A stretch of DNA of 64,000 nucleotides from Oligoflexia bacterium (GCA_903935335.1 CAIZRG010000006.1:1-64000); one strand, 5' to 3'; counted from the first letter of the stretch, positions 46,479-55,537 are shown. The notes: generated from the letters alone by a model not told the origin. Translations and numbers: made by a program.

Positions 46479-47600
46479 TTATTCATGATCGCTTTTAGCA
46501 CGAGGATCTGGTGTACCTGAGTCTATTTTAGAAAATTCTTTTAATTTTAGATTTTTCTCGCCTTGAAATACTTTTTCACAGAACTTTAAAAAGGGTTTAT
46601 GTAAGCGGTTAGTAGAATCCAAATCGCCTACGCGCCACTCACAACCACGAGGGGTTCTAAACGCAGCTTTTATTCCAGCATCTCCAAAAATTTTTGTAAT
46701 TTCATCTAGAGCTTGCATGTCCTTGTCATGTGAACTTTGTTGATTATTAATATTTTTATAAATAATCGCTGCTCTAAGTTGATTTTTAATTTTTTTACTA
46801 ACCTCTTTTTCGGAGCGACTCAATCTACTACGAGCTTCACGCTCTTCTCGATCAATCATTGACGCATCGACCGGTCTATTCACCATTTCCTCTTGTTCGA
46901 GTACAGCACGAGCATCTGACTCATTCTGAACGTGTAGCAGTGCTTTCAACATCTCAGCTATTTCATTGCAAATCTGTGTAAAAGTTATATTATCAACGCA
47001 ACCTTTTACAAAACCTATATTATCAACATCCACCTGACGTACTCTTGCACCGGCCTCTAGAAGTTGTCGAACTGATTCTAAATTTCCATACTGAGCTGCA
47101 AAAAAAAGAGCAGTTTTTCCGGGATTATTATGCTGGTCACTATGCTCCTGATTCACATTCGCACCTGCTTCTAGAAGTTGCCGAATGAGTGAAGCAGGAT
47201 GGTTCATCCAAGCTGCACTCACAAGGGCAGTTCTTCCAATCCGAGATGTATGATTCACATCCGCGCGCGCTTGTAGAAGTTGCTGAACTATTTCAGGGTG
47301 GTTATGTATAACTGCATCCATAAGAGGAGTGTCTGGATAGTTAGCTGGATGAAGACTTGCACCCGCTTGTAGAAGTTGCTGAACTATTTCAGCATTACCA
47401 GACCCAACTGCAAGAATAAGAGGAGTGACTCCATTCACGCCCTCCTCATCCACATTTGCACCGGATGCTATTATCCTAGCAACCTCAGTAGCATCTTTCA
47501 TCCTTACAGCTTCGCTCAGAAGTGTGGCAAAAGAAAAATTCTCAGAAAATACGAAAACAGCACTGACAACTAATAAAAAATTTAAACTATTATTGAACAC
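46479..47600 (-). CDS. Secreted ankyrin-repeat protein
   Basis: This 373-residue protein has a signal peptide (FLLVVSAVFVFSENFSFA). About five ankyrin repeats span residues 25-200, with typical turns such as GVTPLILAVGSGNAEIVQQLLQAGA, DTPLMDAVIHNHPEIVQQLL and GKTALFFAAQYGNLESVRQLLEAGA. The last 170 residues are charged and helix-rich with no recognised domain. Ankyrin repeats mediate protein contact, here probably in the periplasm or outside the cell. The partner is unknown. It is a single gene, convergent with the HD-GYP gene. The sequence is intact. Confidence 0.82.
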   Translation of the reverse strand: MFNNSLNFLLVVSAVFVFSENFSFATLLSEAVRMKDATEVARIIASGANVDEEGVNGVTPLILAVGSGNAEIVQQLLQAGASLHPANYPDTPLMDAVIHNHPEIVQQLLQARADVNHTSRIGRTALVSAAWMNHPASLIRQLLEAGANVNQEHSDQHNNPGKTALFFAAQYGNLESVRQLLEAGARVRQVDVDNIGFVKGCVDNITFTQICNEIAEMLKALLHVQNESDARAVLEQEEMVNRPVDASMIDREEREARSRLSRSEKEVSKKIKNQLRAAIIYKNINNQQSSHDKDMQALDEITKIFGDAGIKAAFRTPRGCEWRVGDLDSTNRLHKPFLKFCEKVFQGEKNLKLKEFSKIDSGTPDPRAKSDHE

Positions 47601-47692
47601 AACAACTACTTTCTTTCCGATTCATCTCCTAATTGAGTGGCGATATTGAATTATGAAAATATTTAAATCATATGAAATTGATCAATGTCAAA

Positions 47693-48088
47693 TTAAAAAG
47701 CGTCAATGGTTGGAACTTGAAGCAAGCATTCCCTGCTGATCATGAATCGGAACTGCCGCTCCCGAGAAGACTGAACTCTCATCAATAGACTCAGCTCCTT
47801 AGGCAAATATCCTTTAAGGATATTTTTTTGGCAATGATGGATGGCTAATTCTTTACAATCTTCTGTGCTTTCTGCATCAAACCGAAGACGAATCATATCC
47901 CCCAGCGAAGAAAGTCCCACGTTTCGACGACCCCTGAGATCGGAAAAAGTCCCAAAAAGAAGGCAAAGAGTCACTTCATTAGAAACTGAAACAAGTTGGC
48001 GGTTTTTCAATAAATTGATGTCTAAAATTCTATTTAAACTAAAAGCTAGAAGCAGAATAAGAACGACCCAAATTATTGCTTTTCGCAT
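47693..48088 (-). CDS. Small membrane-anchored protein of unknown function
   Basis: The family was not recognised. It is 131 residues with one N-terminal membrane segment (AIIWVVLILLLAFSLNRIL) and a soluble part of about 105 residues. The soluble part contains four Cys residues (TLCLLFG, TEDCKEL, IHHCQKN and SRECLL), which could form two disulfides in the periplasm. It lies just downstream of the cytochrome c gene, with only a short gap of about 30 bases, so the two may be co-transcribed. Confidence 0.55.
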   Translation of the reverse strand: MRKAIIWVVLILLLAFSLNRILDINLLKNRQLVSVSNEVTLCLLFGTFSDLRGRRNVGLSSLGDMIRLRFDAESTEDCKELAIHHCQKNILKGYLPKELSLLMRVQSSRERQFRFMISRECLLQVPTIDAF

Positions 48089-48120
48089 AAGATTAAGTTA
48101 CTCGAATTCAACTTATTTTC

Positions 48121-49071
48121 CTAGGGATTCCTCTTTTTTTGACTCATATGAACAAAGTACTCAATCAAATCATTCAGCTCAGACTCACTGAGCTCAGAGT
48201 TAGAAAATCCTTTCATTTTGCTAAAAGGCCAGTGTCTAAGGGACTGCGGATCTCGAATGAATTTTTTGAGTGCCTTTTTTTTAAAGTATTCGATTGGGCT
48301 CATGGGCATGTTCAGATCCGGACCTATCTGAGACTTCCCTTGAAGATTGAAAGTATGGCACATAAAACAATTTTTTGTAAAAACATAAAAACCTCTAAAA
48401 ACAGGATCTTTTTTAGAAACCCTACCCTCCGGAAAAATCGCTGGATAGGCGTCCTTCATGGATTTTTCAACCTCAAATCCCGCCAACTGAAAAGGCCATT
48501 CCTCCCGACCAATCTGAGATCGCTCGGGATTCATCCAGACCAAATAAAACGGACCTGCTATCTTCGCATCGGAACCCGAACTCTTTAAATTCAAGAATGG
48601 CCATCTTTCTTTTTCAAGCTCAATGGCTAAATAAGCAATTGCAGCTGTTGAAGAATGATTCAGAAGTCGTTCACGGCTGATTAGACCTGAAAATCCATCT
48701 AAACACCTAAACTGAATACTGGCATCTGAACTCATTGGAATTTGTTTAAATAATTCATAAACGGGAACTGCAACATATTGCATGGGTTTACCAGAATAAG
48801 CGGGATCACTTTTTACTGTTAAGTGAATCACTGCAGGATGAGAAAGCAAGACTGATCTCTTAAAAACAACAGAGTTTTCACGAGAACTTTGAGTGGATAC
48901 CTCCTTCGACTCCGTTACTAACTGATGAGAGGAGGTCGATAGCCGAATGAAAAGCTCAGGTTCATTAAATTTTTTTTGGAATTTTTCTGAAGCTTGTTCT
49001 CCTGCAAAAATAAAGCATCCCATGAAGAAACAAAACTTTAAAAACTGACTTTGAAAAGTGAACCCTAACAT
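48121..49071 (-). CDS. Monohaem c-type cytochrome with molybdopterin-oxidoreductase-like N-terminal part
   Basis: This is a 316-residue exported protein. A hydrophobic start (FLKFCFFMGCFIFAG) serves as a signal or anchor. Residues about 80-190 (MQYVAVPVYELFKQIP, IQFRCLDGFSGLISRERLLN) look like the oxidoreductase molybdopterin-binding fold seen in sulfite-oxidase-like proteins, but cofactor residues were not identified. Residues 235-239 are CFMCH, the haem c attachment site. The region after it (SKMKGFSNSELSESELNDLIEYF) supplies the distal Met and the C-terminal helix of a typical class I cytochrome c. It probably transfers electrons in the periplasm. The donor and acceptor are unknown. Confidence 0.75.
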   Translation of the reverse strand: MLGFTFQSQFLKFCFFMGCFIFAGEQASEKFQKKFNEPELFIRLSTSSHQLVTESKEVSTQSSRENSVVFKRSVLLSHPAVIHLTVKSDPAYSGKPMQYVAVPVYELFKQIPMSSDASIQFRCLDGFSGLISRERLLNHSSTAAIAYLAIELEKERWPFLNLKSSGSDAKIAGPFYLVWMNPERSQIGREEWPFQLAGFEVEKSMKDAYPAIFPEGRVSKKDPVFRGFYVFTKNCFMCHTFNLQGKSQIGPDLNMPMSPIEYFKKKALKKFIRDPQSLRHWPFSKMKGFSNSELSESELNDLIEYFVHMSQKKRNP

Positions 49072-49150
49072 GCAAAAAAGACACTATCTAAATCTAGATG
49101 TGCATGCAATGAAATGTCTTGACAGAGATTTTTGAGACCCAAAAACTCCT

Positions 49151-49393
49151 TTAAGGAAAGATAATCAGTACTCCCTCATTCATTTTTCCATTAGACAATT
49201 TCTCATAAATCCAGGGATAATGAGCTTGTTTTAAATACTGAATCACCTGCTTTTGAATGACACCTGTACCTTTTCCAGTTAAAATTCTTGCTGTCTTTTG
49301 ATTTTTTTTAGATACTTCCATCAAAAATCGATCCAGCACTTCTAATACCTGATCTTTTTTGAATCCATGTAAATCTAATTGCATTTGAGCCAT
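49151..49393 (-). CDS. Stand-alone Smr-domain protein
   Basis: This small 80-residue protein consists of one Smr domain. It shows the LDLHGF start, the conserved ARILTGKGTGVIQKQVIQYL motif and the final EGVLIIF strand. Smr domains (as in MutS2 C-terminus) bind or nick nucleic acid at branched or stalled structures. Family members in stand-alone form are associated with RNA cleavage or quality control. The role here is not proved. It lies alone between the cytochrome gene and the symporter. Confidence 0.85.
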   Translation of the reverse strand: MAQMQLDLHGFKKDQVLEVLDRFLMEVSKKNQKTARILTGKGTGVIQKQVIQYLKQAHYPWIYEKLSNGKMNEGVLIIFP

Positions 49394-49594
49394 AAGTTTG
49401 AGTCAAATACCTTTTTTCACTGAATGAAGCAAGCGCTCAAATAAATACATAAATAAATAATACTTAATAAAGTAGCTCTGAATGCCACCCCTATGAAACA
49501 ACTATTTGCAACATAAAACCCTTTGAATAACTCGGGCTTCGAGTTAAGATGGAAAAAATTTGAGTGAAAATCTTCATCATTACATGAATTCAAT

Positions 49595-49622
49595 TTGATT
49601 CTGAGGAAAAAATCAATATAAT
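49595..49622 (+). promoter_or_regulatory. Sigma-70-type promoter of the dicarboxylate/glutamate symporter gene
   Basis: TTGATT at 49595-49600 is separated by 16 bases from a perfect TATAAT at 49617-49622. The start codon of the symporter is 62 bases downstream, with GAGG in between as ribosome-binding site. This is the best -35/-10 pair noticed in the window. The remainder of the 290-bp gap between the Smr gene and the symporter shows nothing else clear. Confidence 0.6.
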
Positions 49623-49683
49623 GGTCAGCTCTACTAGAACTCCTGTTGCGCATGTTTTTTTTAGCACGAGGTAATAAAGCACT

Positions 49684-50985
49684 ATGGACAAAAAATATAC
49701 AAATGCATCTCCACTTTTAAAGCGGAACAGCTTAACGACTTGGATTTTTTTAGCCCTCTTCGTTGGCTTAATACTCGGCGCATTTGCCCCTAACTGGGTT
49801 CCAATAGTAAAACCATTTCAAGGGCTTTTTCTGCGTGGAGTCAAATGTGTTATTGCTCCCCTGATTTTTTCAACTATTGTAACAGGAATTGCATCAGCAG
49901 GAAATTTTAAACAACTTGGGTTAATGGGTTTAAGAACTTTTATTTATTTCGAAGTAATCACTTCCTTAGCATTAGTTGTGGGCCTTCTCGTGGTCAACAT
50001 CCTAAAGCCAGGAGTCGGCATTCATCTTGAAGGATCCAAAAGTGAAAACCTTCCAGCTTTTACAACAGGAAAAATCACAGTAGGAGGACTCATCGAGCAC
50101 CTTCTTCCCTCTAACTTTGCAGATGCCGTAGTTCGCGGAGATATCCTTCAGATTGTCATGTTTTCAACGCTTTTCGCTCTTGCTATGCTGAGCATTGGTG
50201 AGAAAGCTAAACCCATTTTTGCGTTTTGTGAGTCCTTATCGGAGGTGATGTTTAAGTTTATAGGCTATGTCATGTACTTAGCCCCTTTAGGGGTTTGTGC
50301 TGCTCTGGCTTCCGCTGTAGCTGAAAATGGATTACACGTCATAATCCCCCTTTTAAAGCTTGTCAGTACGCTTTATCTTGCACTAGGAATTTTCGTAATC
50401 TGTGTTTTATTTCCAGTCTGTAAAATTCATAAAATCCCAGCTTTACAGTTTCTCAAGCACGTAAAACAACCTGTTTTATGGGCTTTCGCAACAACATCCA
50501 GCGAATCTGGCTATCCGATGGCTCTGGCTGAAATGGAGAAGTTTGGAGTCCCTCGCCGCATTGCAAGCTTTGTTTTGCCGATGGGGTATAGTTTTAATTT
50601 AGATGGGTCCACACTGTATCTCTCTTTAGCTTCAGTATTTATCGCACAAGCTTCTGGAATTGAGCTGTCTTTGGGTCAGCAGGTACTCATCATGCTCACC
50701 TTAATGCTCACCACGAAAGGGGTTGCTGCAGTACCTAGAACCTCCATTGTGGTTCTTTCAGGAACTCTCACTGCATTTGGGTTACCTTTAGAAGGCCTAG
50801 CCCTTATTTTAGGAGTTGACGCCTTTATGGACATGGGACGCTCAGCCATCAATCTTTTAGGCAACTGCCTGGCCACAGCTGTAATCGCCCGATATGAAGG
50901 TTTTAGTCTTGGAACTCATCACCCCAATCTCACTCCTCAGGATTCTGTTTCTTTTAAAAAAATAAGTGCATTGGAAACAAAATAG
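49684..50985 (+). CDS. Dicarboxylate/amino acid:cation symporter (DAACS/GltP-DctA type)
   Basis: This 433-residue inner-membrane secondary transporter has the defining signatures. These are the serine-rich re-entrant loop (ATTSSESGYPMALAEMEKFGVPRRIASFVLP), LPMGYSFNLDGSTLYLSLASVF and MLTTKGVAAVPRTSIVVLSGTL. GVDAFMDMGRSAINLLGNCLATAVIARYEG closes the transport core. It takes up glutamate, aspartate or C4-dicarboxylates with H+ or Na+. Which one is not resolved. It has its own promoter with a consensus -10. Two small membrane proteins follow on the same strand. Confidence 0.93.
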   Translation: MDKKYTNASPLLKRNSLTTWIFLALFVGLILGAFAPNWVPIVKPFQGLFLRGVKCVIAPLIFSTIVTGIASAGNFKQLGLMGLRTFIYFEVITSLALVVGLLVVNILKPGVGIHLEGSKSENLPAFTTGKITVGGLIEHLLPSNFADAVVRGDILQIVMFSTLFALAMLSIGEKAKPIFAFCESLSEVMFKFIGYVMYLAPLGVCAALASAVAENGLHVIIPLLKLVSTLYLALGIFVICVLFPVCKIHKIPALQFLKHVKQPVLWAFATTSSESGYPMALAEMEKFGVPRRIASFVLPMGYSFNLDGSTLYLSLASVFIAQASGIELSLGQQVLIMLTLMLTTKGVAAVPRTSIVVLSGTLTAFGLPLEGLALILGVDAFMDMGRSAINLLGNCLATAVIARYEGFSLGTHHPNLTPQDSVSFKKISALETK

Positions 50986-51021
50986 GCTAGACTTGATTTT
51001 TTAAACGAGAGATCATTCCCG

Positions 51022-51300
51022 ATGAAAGCAAAAGAGACCATTCTTCTTGATAAAAACAATCAGGAAATATGTCGATACCCCTCTTCTCAAAAAACTTTTG
51101 GAGATACCCTAAGGAAGTGCTTTCATTTCTCATGGAAGATCCGACTTCCTACTGGGGCAGTTTTAACTCCGTTATTTCTCGTTCTATTGTTCACGGGGTC
51201 GATTGTCTTTTTTATCGGATTTTCTGGTCTACTTTTTGGTCTTTTAGCTATCATCGTTTTAAGCGTATGGGTTCGAAACCTTATGAGACTTTTTTTGTAG
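51022..51300 (+). CDS. Small hydrophobic protein of unknown function
   Basis: The family was not recognised. The 92-residue product has a polar N-terminal 45 residues, then two adjacent membrane segments (AVLTPLFLVLLFTGSIVFFIGF and GLLFGLLAIIVLSVWV). It begins 37 bases after the symporter stop with GAGAGATC upstream of the ATG. It is followed by another small membrane protein 18 bp later. Co-transcription with the symporter is likely. An overlapping frame at 51069-51311 is a shadow. Confidence 0.5.
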   Translation: MKAKETILLDKNNQEICRYPSSQKTFGDTLRKCFHFSWKIRLPTGAVLTPLFLVLLFTGSIVFFIGFSGLLFGLLAIIVLSVWVRNLMRLFL

Positions 51301-51317
51301 CAAGGAAATAACTTTTT

Positions 51318-51662
51318 ATGATGAACTACTATAGCACAAAACTCATTCATCTCATTGCAATCTTTATGCTTTTTCTATCTTTTGGGTTGCTATTAGGAAG
51401 TAAAAGTGAAAAACCCCGACTTGCCCTAGTCCTTCACGGAATGGCTTTAATCATCTTGATCATTTCAGGATTTGGAATCCTAGCTTACCAAGGAATCCAT
51501 GGAGCACTCCCACACTGGATTATTGGAAAACTCGTCATTTGGCTACTGCTAGGTGTCTCAGCAACTTTTGCCAGACGCAAACTTTTACCTCAGGCCATCT
51601 TGATTCCTCTGCTTTTACTGCTGGGTGGAGCTTCAGCTTATCTTTCTCTTTGGAAAAAGTAG
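51318..51662 (+). CDS. Small four-helix membrane protein
   Basis: A 114-residue integral membrane protein has four predicted helices. These are LIHLIAIFMLFLSFGLLLG, ALVLHGMALIILIISGFGILAY, WIIGKLVIWLLLGVSATFA and AILIPLLLLLGGASAYLSLW. The spacing of His and Gly residues is a little like the SirB family, but that is not secure. It is encoded 18 bp after the preceding small membrane protein. The stop is 5 bp before the convergent HD-GYP gene, so there is no room for a separate terminator. The function is unknown. Confidence 0.6.
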   Translation: MMNYYSTKLIHLIAIFMLFLSFGLLLGSKSEKPRLALVLHGMALIILIISGFGILAYQGIHGALPHWIIGKLVIWLLLGVSATFARRKLLPQAILIPLLLLLGGASAYLSLWKK

Positions 51663-51666
51663 ATTT

Positions 51667-53010
51667 TTAGAGGAACTCGTTCTGAAGAATCTTAAAAATG
51701 TTTTTAAAAGATCCTTTCGAATATTCCTCAGCTCTAAGAGACACATACTCTGACAGACTTCCTGCTCTTCCTGTAAAATACAAATAATTTAATAAGTCAT
51801 GAGCAATAATAAAAAGTGCTGATAATGGCGCAATTTGACGATAATGAAGTTTTCTTGGAAAACCTAAGCCATCAGGCCGCTCATGATGCTCTAAAATAAT
51901 GATATCAACATCAGGGGGGATTTCCCGAAACTCTTTTGCATAATTGGCTGCTTCGATCGGATGCCTTTTATAGGCTTGAATCTGGGCTTCAGTCAAATGA
52001 CTTTGTTTATCTAATTCTGACAACAACTTAATATGCACTAGACTATCATCTTGAAGGGTAATGTCGTGCAAAAATGCTGCTAATGAAAGCTTTAAGAATG
52101 TCGTTGAAGAATGCCAATCCACACGGCAGGCCAAAGCACAAGCTACTTCAGCAAGAAGAAGACTATGACTTTCCATATACCCTTTCCCGGTTCGCTTCAT
52201 CGATTTCAAAATTCCAGATAACTTAGGACTATTGCCAATCACTTTTAACGTAAGAGTTACTGTTTTTTTTGTTAACTCTTGAACTTTTTCGTTAGCTCCA
52301 ACTTTTTTAATCATTTCATGAATGAAGTCAATATTGGACTCAATCATGTTTCGACTCTCTTTTAGATCAAATGTTTTTGATTCTAGAAAGGACCCCATTT
52401 TTCTACTGTGTTTCTCAAAAAGAAACTTGACCTCTGTGTTTCTGAGATAAAAAAAGTCTTCCTTAATTTTTTTTAAATATTTTTTTAAATCTTCTTCTTC
52501 GTATGAGTCATCTTTTTTAAATAATTTCAAATATTTATGCTCACTCAAGCGAATATAAAGATCAACACCGAGAGGCTTTAAAGTTTTGAATGAGTTGAAA
52601 TGGATTTTCATAAATTCACTATCTAAAATTTTAACAGCACTCAATTTGTTTTTTTTCTGAAGCTTTTCTAAAATAGGTCCAAGCTCAATCACCCCTTGGC
52701 TCCGATCAATGACTTTACTCAAATTCTTTTCTTGTTTTTTATCTAGAAGTGCCTCGATTTCTTGTACTTTATTCGTGATAATTATATAGTCAATATTAGG
52801 ACGTATACCTATTAAAGACTTTATTAACACCTGGCTATGTCCATGATAATCACAAATAATAAGTCCAATTTTATTGTCAAGATTTTCAGAAAACTCAATA
52901 CCTTCCTGTATTGAAGAAACTGTTATAACTTCTTCTTGAATATATTTTTTTAATATTAAAAGAATTTCTTTTTTTTCTTCTAAATTATCTTCGATGAATA
53001 GTGATTTCAT
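51667..53010 (-). CDS. Response regulator with HD-GYP-type domain (copy 2, receiver degenerate)
   Basis: This is a 447-residue paralogue of the protein at 45046-46389, equal in length and domain order. The receiver keeps the acidic pair (IEDN) and the phospho-acceptor Asp54 (ICDYHG), but lacks a clear KP/F pocket lysine (KVIDRSQGV). The middle segment (LYIRLSEHKYLKLFKKDDSYEEEDLKKYL) is conserved between the two copies. The C-terminal domain has FLHDITLQD and HHERPDGLGFP, again with HDIT and GFP. The receiver therefore may not be phosphorylated normally. It is Lys- and Asn-richer than copy 1, showing AT drift. It is alone on its strand, with a 110-bp gap to the divergent oxidoreductase. Confidence 0.8.
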   Translation of the reverse strand: MKSLFIEDNLEEKKEILLILKKYIQEEVITVSSIQEGIEFSENLDNKIGLIICDYHGHSQVLIKSLIGIRPNIDYIIITNKVQEIEALLDKKQEKNLSKVIDRSQGVIELGPILEKLQKKNKLSAVKILDSEFMKIHFNSFKTLKPLGVDLYIRLSEHKYLKLFKKDDSYEEEDLKKYLKKIKEDFFYLRNTEVKFLFEKHSRKMGSFLESKTFDLKESRNMIESNIDFIHEMIKKVGANEKVQELTKKTVTLTLKVIGNSPKLSGILKSMKRTGKGYMESHSLLLAEVACALACRVDWHSSTTFLKLSLAAFLHDITLQDDSLVHIKLLSELDKQSHLTEAQIQAYKRHPIEAANYAKEFREIPPDVDIIILEHHERPDGLGFPRKLHYRQIAPLSALFIIAHDLLNYLYFTGRAGSLSEYVSLRAEEYSKGSFKNIFKILQNEFL

Positions 53011-53120
53011 AAAAAATTTGACCTCTTAAAAAAGATTCTTATAAACTATTTTATACCTGCCTCTAGTGATTCAAAATCAGTTTTGATATCTTTGATAATA
53101 AATTGAGGGCTAATTATTCC

Positions 53121-54695
53121 ATGAGAAAAATATTTTGGAAGGTTTCTTTAACTCTTTTTTTTATTACAGCACTATTAGGCTATTTTTGGAAGCCTGCTTT
53201 TCTTATAATGTTATTAATTTTTCCTGTTTTCATTATTGGTCTTGCTGATATGCATCAAAAAAAGCATTCAATTCAAAGAAATTTCCCAGTTATTGGCCAT
53301 GGGAGATACCTCCTTGAGCTGATTCGACCTGAAATTTATCAATATTTTATCGAATCTAATTCAGATGGAATGCCATTTGATCGAGAGGAACGATCGATTG
53401 TTTACCAGAGAGCAAAAGGTCAACTTGATACACTTCCTTTTGGAACTCAATCCAACGTCTATGCGATAGACTACGAGTGGATCAATCATTCTTTAAATCC
53501 CATGCCAGTTTATCCTAACCATCCTCGCGTCTTAATTGGAGGACGTGATTGCAAACATCCTTACTCTGCATCTCTTTTAAATATTTCTGCAATGAGTTTT
53601 GGTTCTTTAAGTAAAAATGCAATCTGTGCATTAAACAAAGGTGCTTTCTTAGGAAAATTTGCACATAATACAGGCGAAGGGGGGCTGAGCCCTTATCATT
53701 TAGAAAAAAAAGGGGACCTGATTTGGCAAATTGGAACAGGCTATTTTAGCTGTCGCAACAAAAATGGGACTTTTAATCCTTCTGAATTTTCTGAACGTAC
53801 TTTACTTCCTTGTGTCAAAATGATTGAAATTAAACTCTCCCAGGGAGCAAAACCTGGGCATGGAGGTATTCTTCCAGCCCGCAAACTCACTCCAGAAATT
53901 GCAGCCATTCGAGGAGTCGAGCTAGGGAAAGATGTCATCTCTCCCCCTGCACACACTGCCTTTAAAAGCCCTCTAGGCTTGATTGAGTTCATTGCCCGCC
54001 TACGTGAGCTTTCTCACGGCAAGCCCATTGGATTTAAACTGTGTCTAGGGAAGCAAAAAGAATTTTTAGCCATTATAAAAGCGATGATCAAACTTGATAC
54101 TTACCCTGACTTTATCACCATTGATGGAGCCGAAGGAGGAACAGGGGCTGCACCTTTAGAGTTTTCAAACTCTGTCGGAACACCCCTCAATGAAGGGCTG
54201 CTTTTTATTCATAATGCTTTAGTTGGAACAAATTTACGTAATAAAATTAAAATTATAGCTGCAGGTAAAATTACAACTGGATTTAATATTGCCACCAAAA
54301 TTTCCTTAGGAGCCGATCTTTGTAACTCAGCTCGTGGGATGCTCTTTGCCATTGGTTGCATCCAAGCTCTTCGTTGCAACACGAACCAGTGCCCAACTGG
54401 AGTGGCCACACAAGACCCAAACCTTACGATTGGATTAGATGTTCCTGACAAAGCACAACGTGTGGCTCACTTTCATAAAGCGACACTCGAGAGTTTTTTA
54501 GAAGTCATTGCTGCAGCAGGCCTAGCTCAGCCTTATGACCTAAAGCCATGGCATATTCAACGGAGAATCGACTCGAGTCAAGTAAAGAACTATTCTGAAA
54601 TTTATGAGTTTATTGAGCCGGGTATTCTTTTAAGCGGTGAAATTCCGCCTTCTTTCTCAAAATCGTGGAAATGGGCAGACCCCACTCAATTTTAG
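53121..54695 (+). CDS. FMN-binding glutamate synthase-family oxidoreductase
   Basis: This is a 524-residue protein from the ATG at 53121. An in-frame TTG 18 bases upstream is less likely as start. Two N-terminal membrane helices (SLTLFFITALLGYFW and PAFLIMLLIFPVFIIGLADM) are followed by a GltB-type FMN barrel: NISAMSFGSLSKNAI, AHNTGEGGLSPYHL, AKPGHGGILPARK and IDGAEGGTGAAPLEFSNSVGTPLNEGL. The cysteine site RCNTNQCPTGVATQDP probably helps bind an iron-sulfur cluster as in glutamate synthase. Amidotransferase and GltD-like parts are missing, so it is the stand-alone membrane-linked type whose substrate is unknown. Confidence 0.88.
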   Translation: MRKIFWKVSLTLFFITALLGYFWKPAFLIMLLIFPVFIIGLADMHQKKHSIQRNFPVIGHGRYLLELIRPEIYQYFIESNSDGMPFDREERSIVYQRAKGQLDTLPFGTQSNVYAIDYEWINHSLNPMPVYPNHPRVLIGGRDCKHPYSASLLNISAMSFGSLSKNAICALNKGAFLGKFAHNTGEGGLSPYHLEKKGDLIWQIGTGYFSCRNKNGTFNPSEFSERTLLPCVKMIEIKLSQGAKPGHGGILPARKLTPEIAAIRGVELGKDVISPPAHTAFKSPLGLIEFIARLRELSHGKPIGFKLCLGKQKEFLAIIKAMIKLDTYPDFITIDGAEGGTGAAPLEFSNSVGTPLNEGLLFIHNALVGTNLRNKIKIIAAGKITTGFNIATKISLGADLCNSARGMLFAIGCIQALRCNTNQCPTGVATQDPNLTIGLDVPDKAQRVAHFHKATLESFLEVIAAAGLAQPYDLKPWHIQRRIDSSQVKNYSEIYEFIEPGILLSGEIPPSFSKSWKWADPTQF

Positions 54696-54716
54696 CTCTT
54701 AGTTTCGATCTGATTT

Positions 54717-54768
54717 AAACGACCTTGGGTCAGAAGAAATTGGATTCCTCTGACCCAAGGTCGTTTTT
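54717..54768 (+). terminator. Strong rho-independent terminator, bidirectional
   Basis: Arms at 54717-54734 and 54749-54766 form a perfect 18-bp stem with a 14-base loop. It is followed by a T-run on the plus strand and preceded by an A-run, so it can also act on the minus strand. It sits between the convergent oxidoreductase gene and the outer-membrane protein gene and separates both transcripts. Confidence 0.9.
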
Positions 54769-54792
54769 AGGACAATCAATATTACGATTTAA

Positions 54793-55425
54793 CTAAAATG
54801 ACAAGGGTGCGCTTAGGGAAACAACACCATATTTTCCAGTCACTTGGTCTGTCAAAGTCGAGGTAGTAGTGGTTCCTGAATAACTTGCTGAAAATTTCTT
54901 ATAGGTTGGAAGAACGAGTTCTCCATTCACTTGGATCACTCCAATCAGCTTAAAGCCTACACCTACAAAAAAAGAAGAACCCGACACTTTAGCAGAGCTA
55001 TAATCTCCTAAAGTTGCGTCAGTGCCTGAGGGTTGAGTGAGTTCATCCAAAACGTTATACCCTCCCCAAATGCGAATCGGAAAGGTCTGAGACCAAAGCC
55101 CAATAAATCCACCGGCTGTCATGAGAGTGGGTTTTGGACTTGTAGCAATTCCAGTTCCATACGGAGTATAAGTCACTGAGGGTAAGTATTTTACACTGGG
55201 GCCAATCACAAAAACCCTGCCCAACCTAACTCCTGCCCTTGCACCCACACTCAGTCCACTCAACGTATCATCGCCCACAGCACCTGCAGCCTTCAAAGTT
55301 CCCTTCAATGCATATCCAACATCAGGCTCAATGAAAAAAATTCCCTTTTTCTCACCGGCTTGAGCAACTACCGATAAAAAAGATAGTCCAAGAAAAAAAC
55401 TCCATGTCATTTTTTTGACTTTCAT
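54793..55425 (-). CDS. Outer-membrane beta-barrel protein
   Basis: This is a 210-residue protein starting at the ATG at 55425, which has AGGGGG 9 bases upstream. An upstream in-frame start at 55479 adds a non-signal leader. The signal peptide (MTWSFFLGLSFLSVVAQAG) ends in AQA. Then come repeated amphipathic strands with alternating small and hydrophobic residues (GLSVGARAGVRLGRVFVIGPSVKYLPSV, SFFVGVGFKLIGVIQVNGELVLPTY), ending VSLSAPLSF with C-terminal Phe. The family was not recognised. A simple porin-like or OmpW/OmpA-barrel-like role is possible. It is monocistronic and ends just before the strong terminator. Confidence 0.72.
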   Translation of the reverse strand: MKVKKMTWSFFLGLSFLSVVAQAGEKKGIFFIEPDVGYALKGTLKAAGAVGDDTLSGLSVGARAGVRLGRVFVIGPSVKYLPSVTYTPYGTGIATSPKPTLMTAGGFIGLWSQTFPIRIWGGYNVLDELTQPSGTDATLGDYSSAKVSGSSFFVGVGFKLIGVIQVNGELVLPTYKKFSASYSGTTTTSTLTDQVTGKYGVVSLSAPLSF

Positions 55426-55537
55426 GATTAACCCCCTGTTTTTGTCTGAATCAAAATAAAAATGGATTCCTATTTCCATTATCTTTCTAGGAGTTCAATT
55501 GTAAAATGAAATAAAATAAAGAAGAGATAAAATGAAC

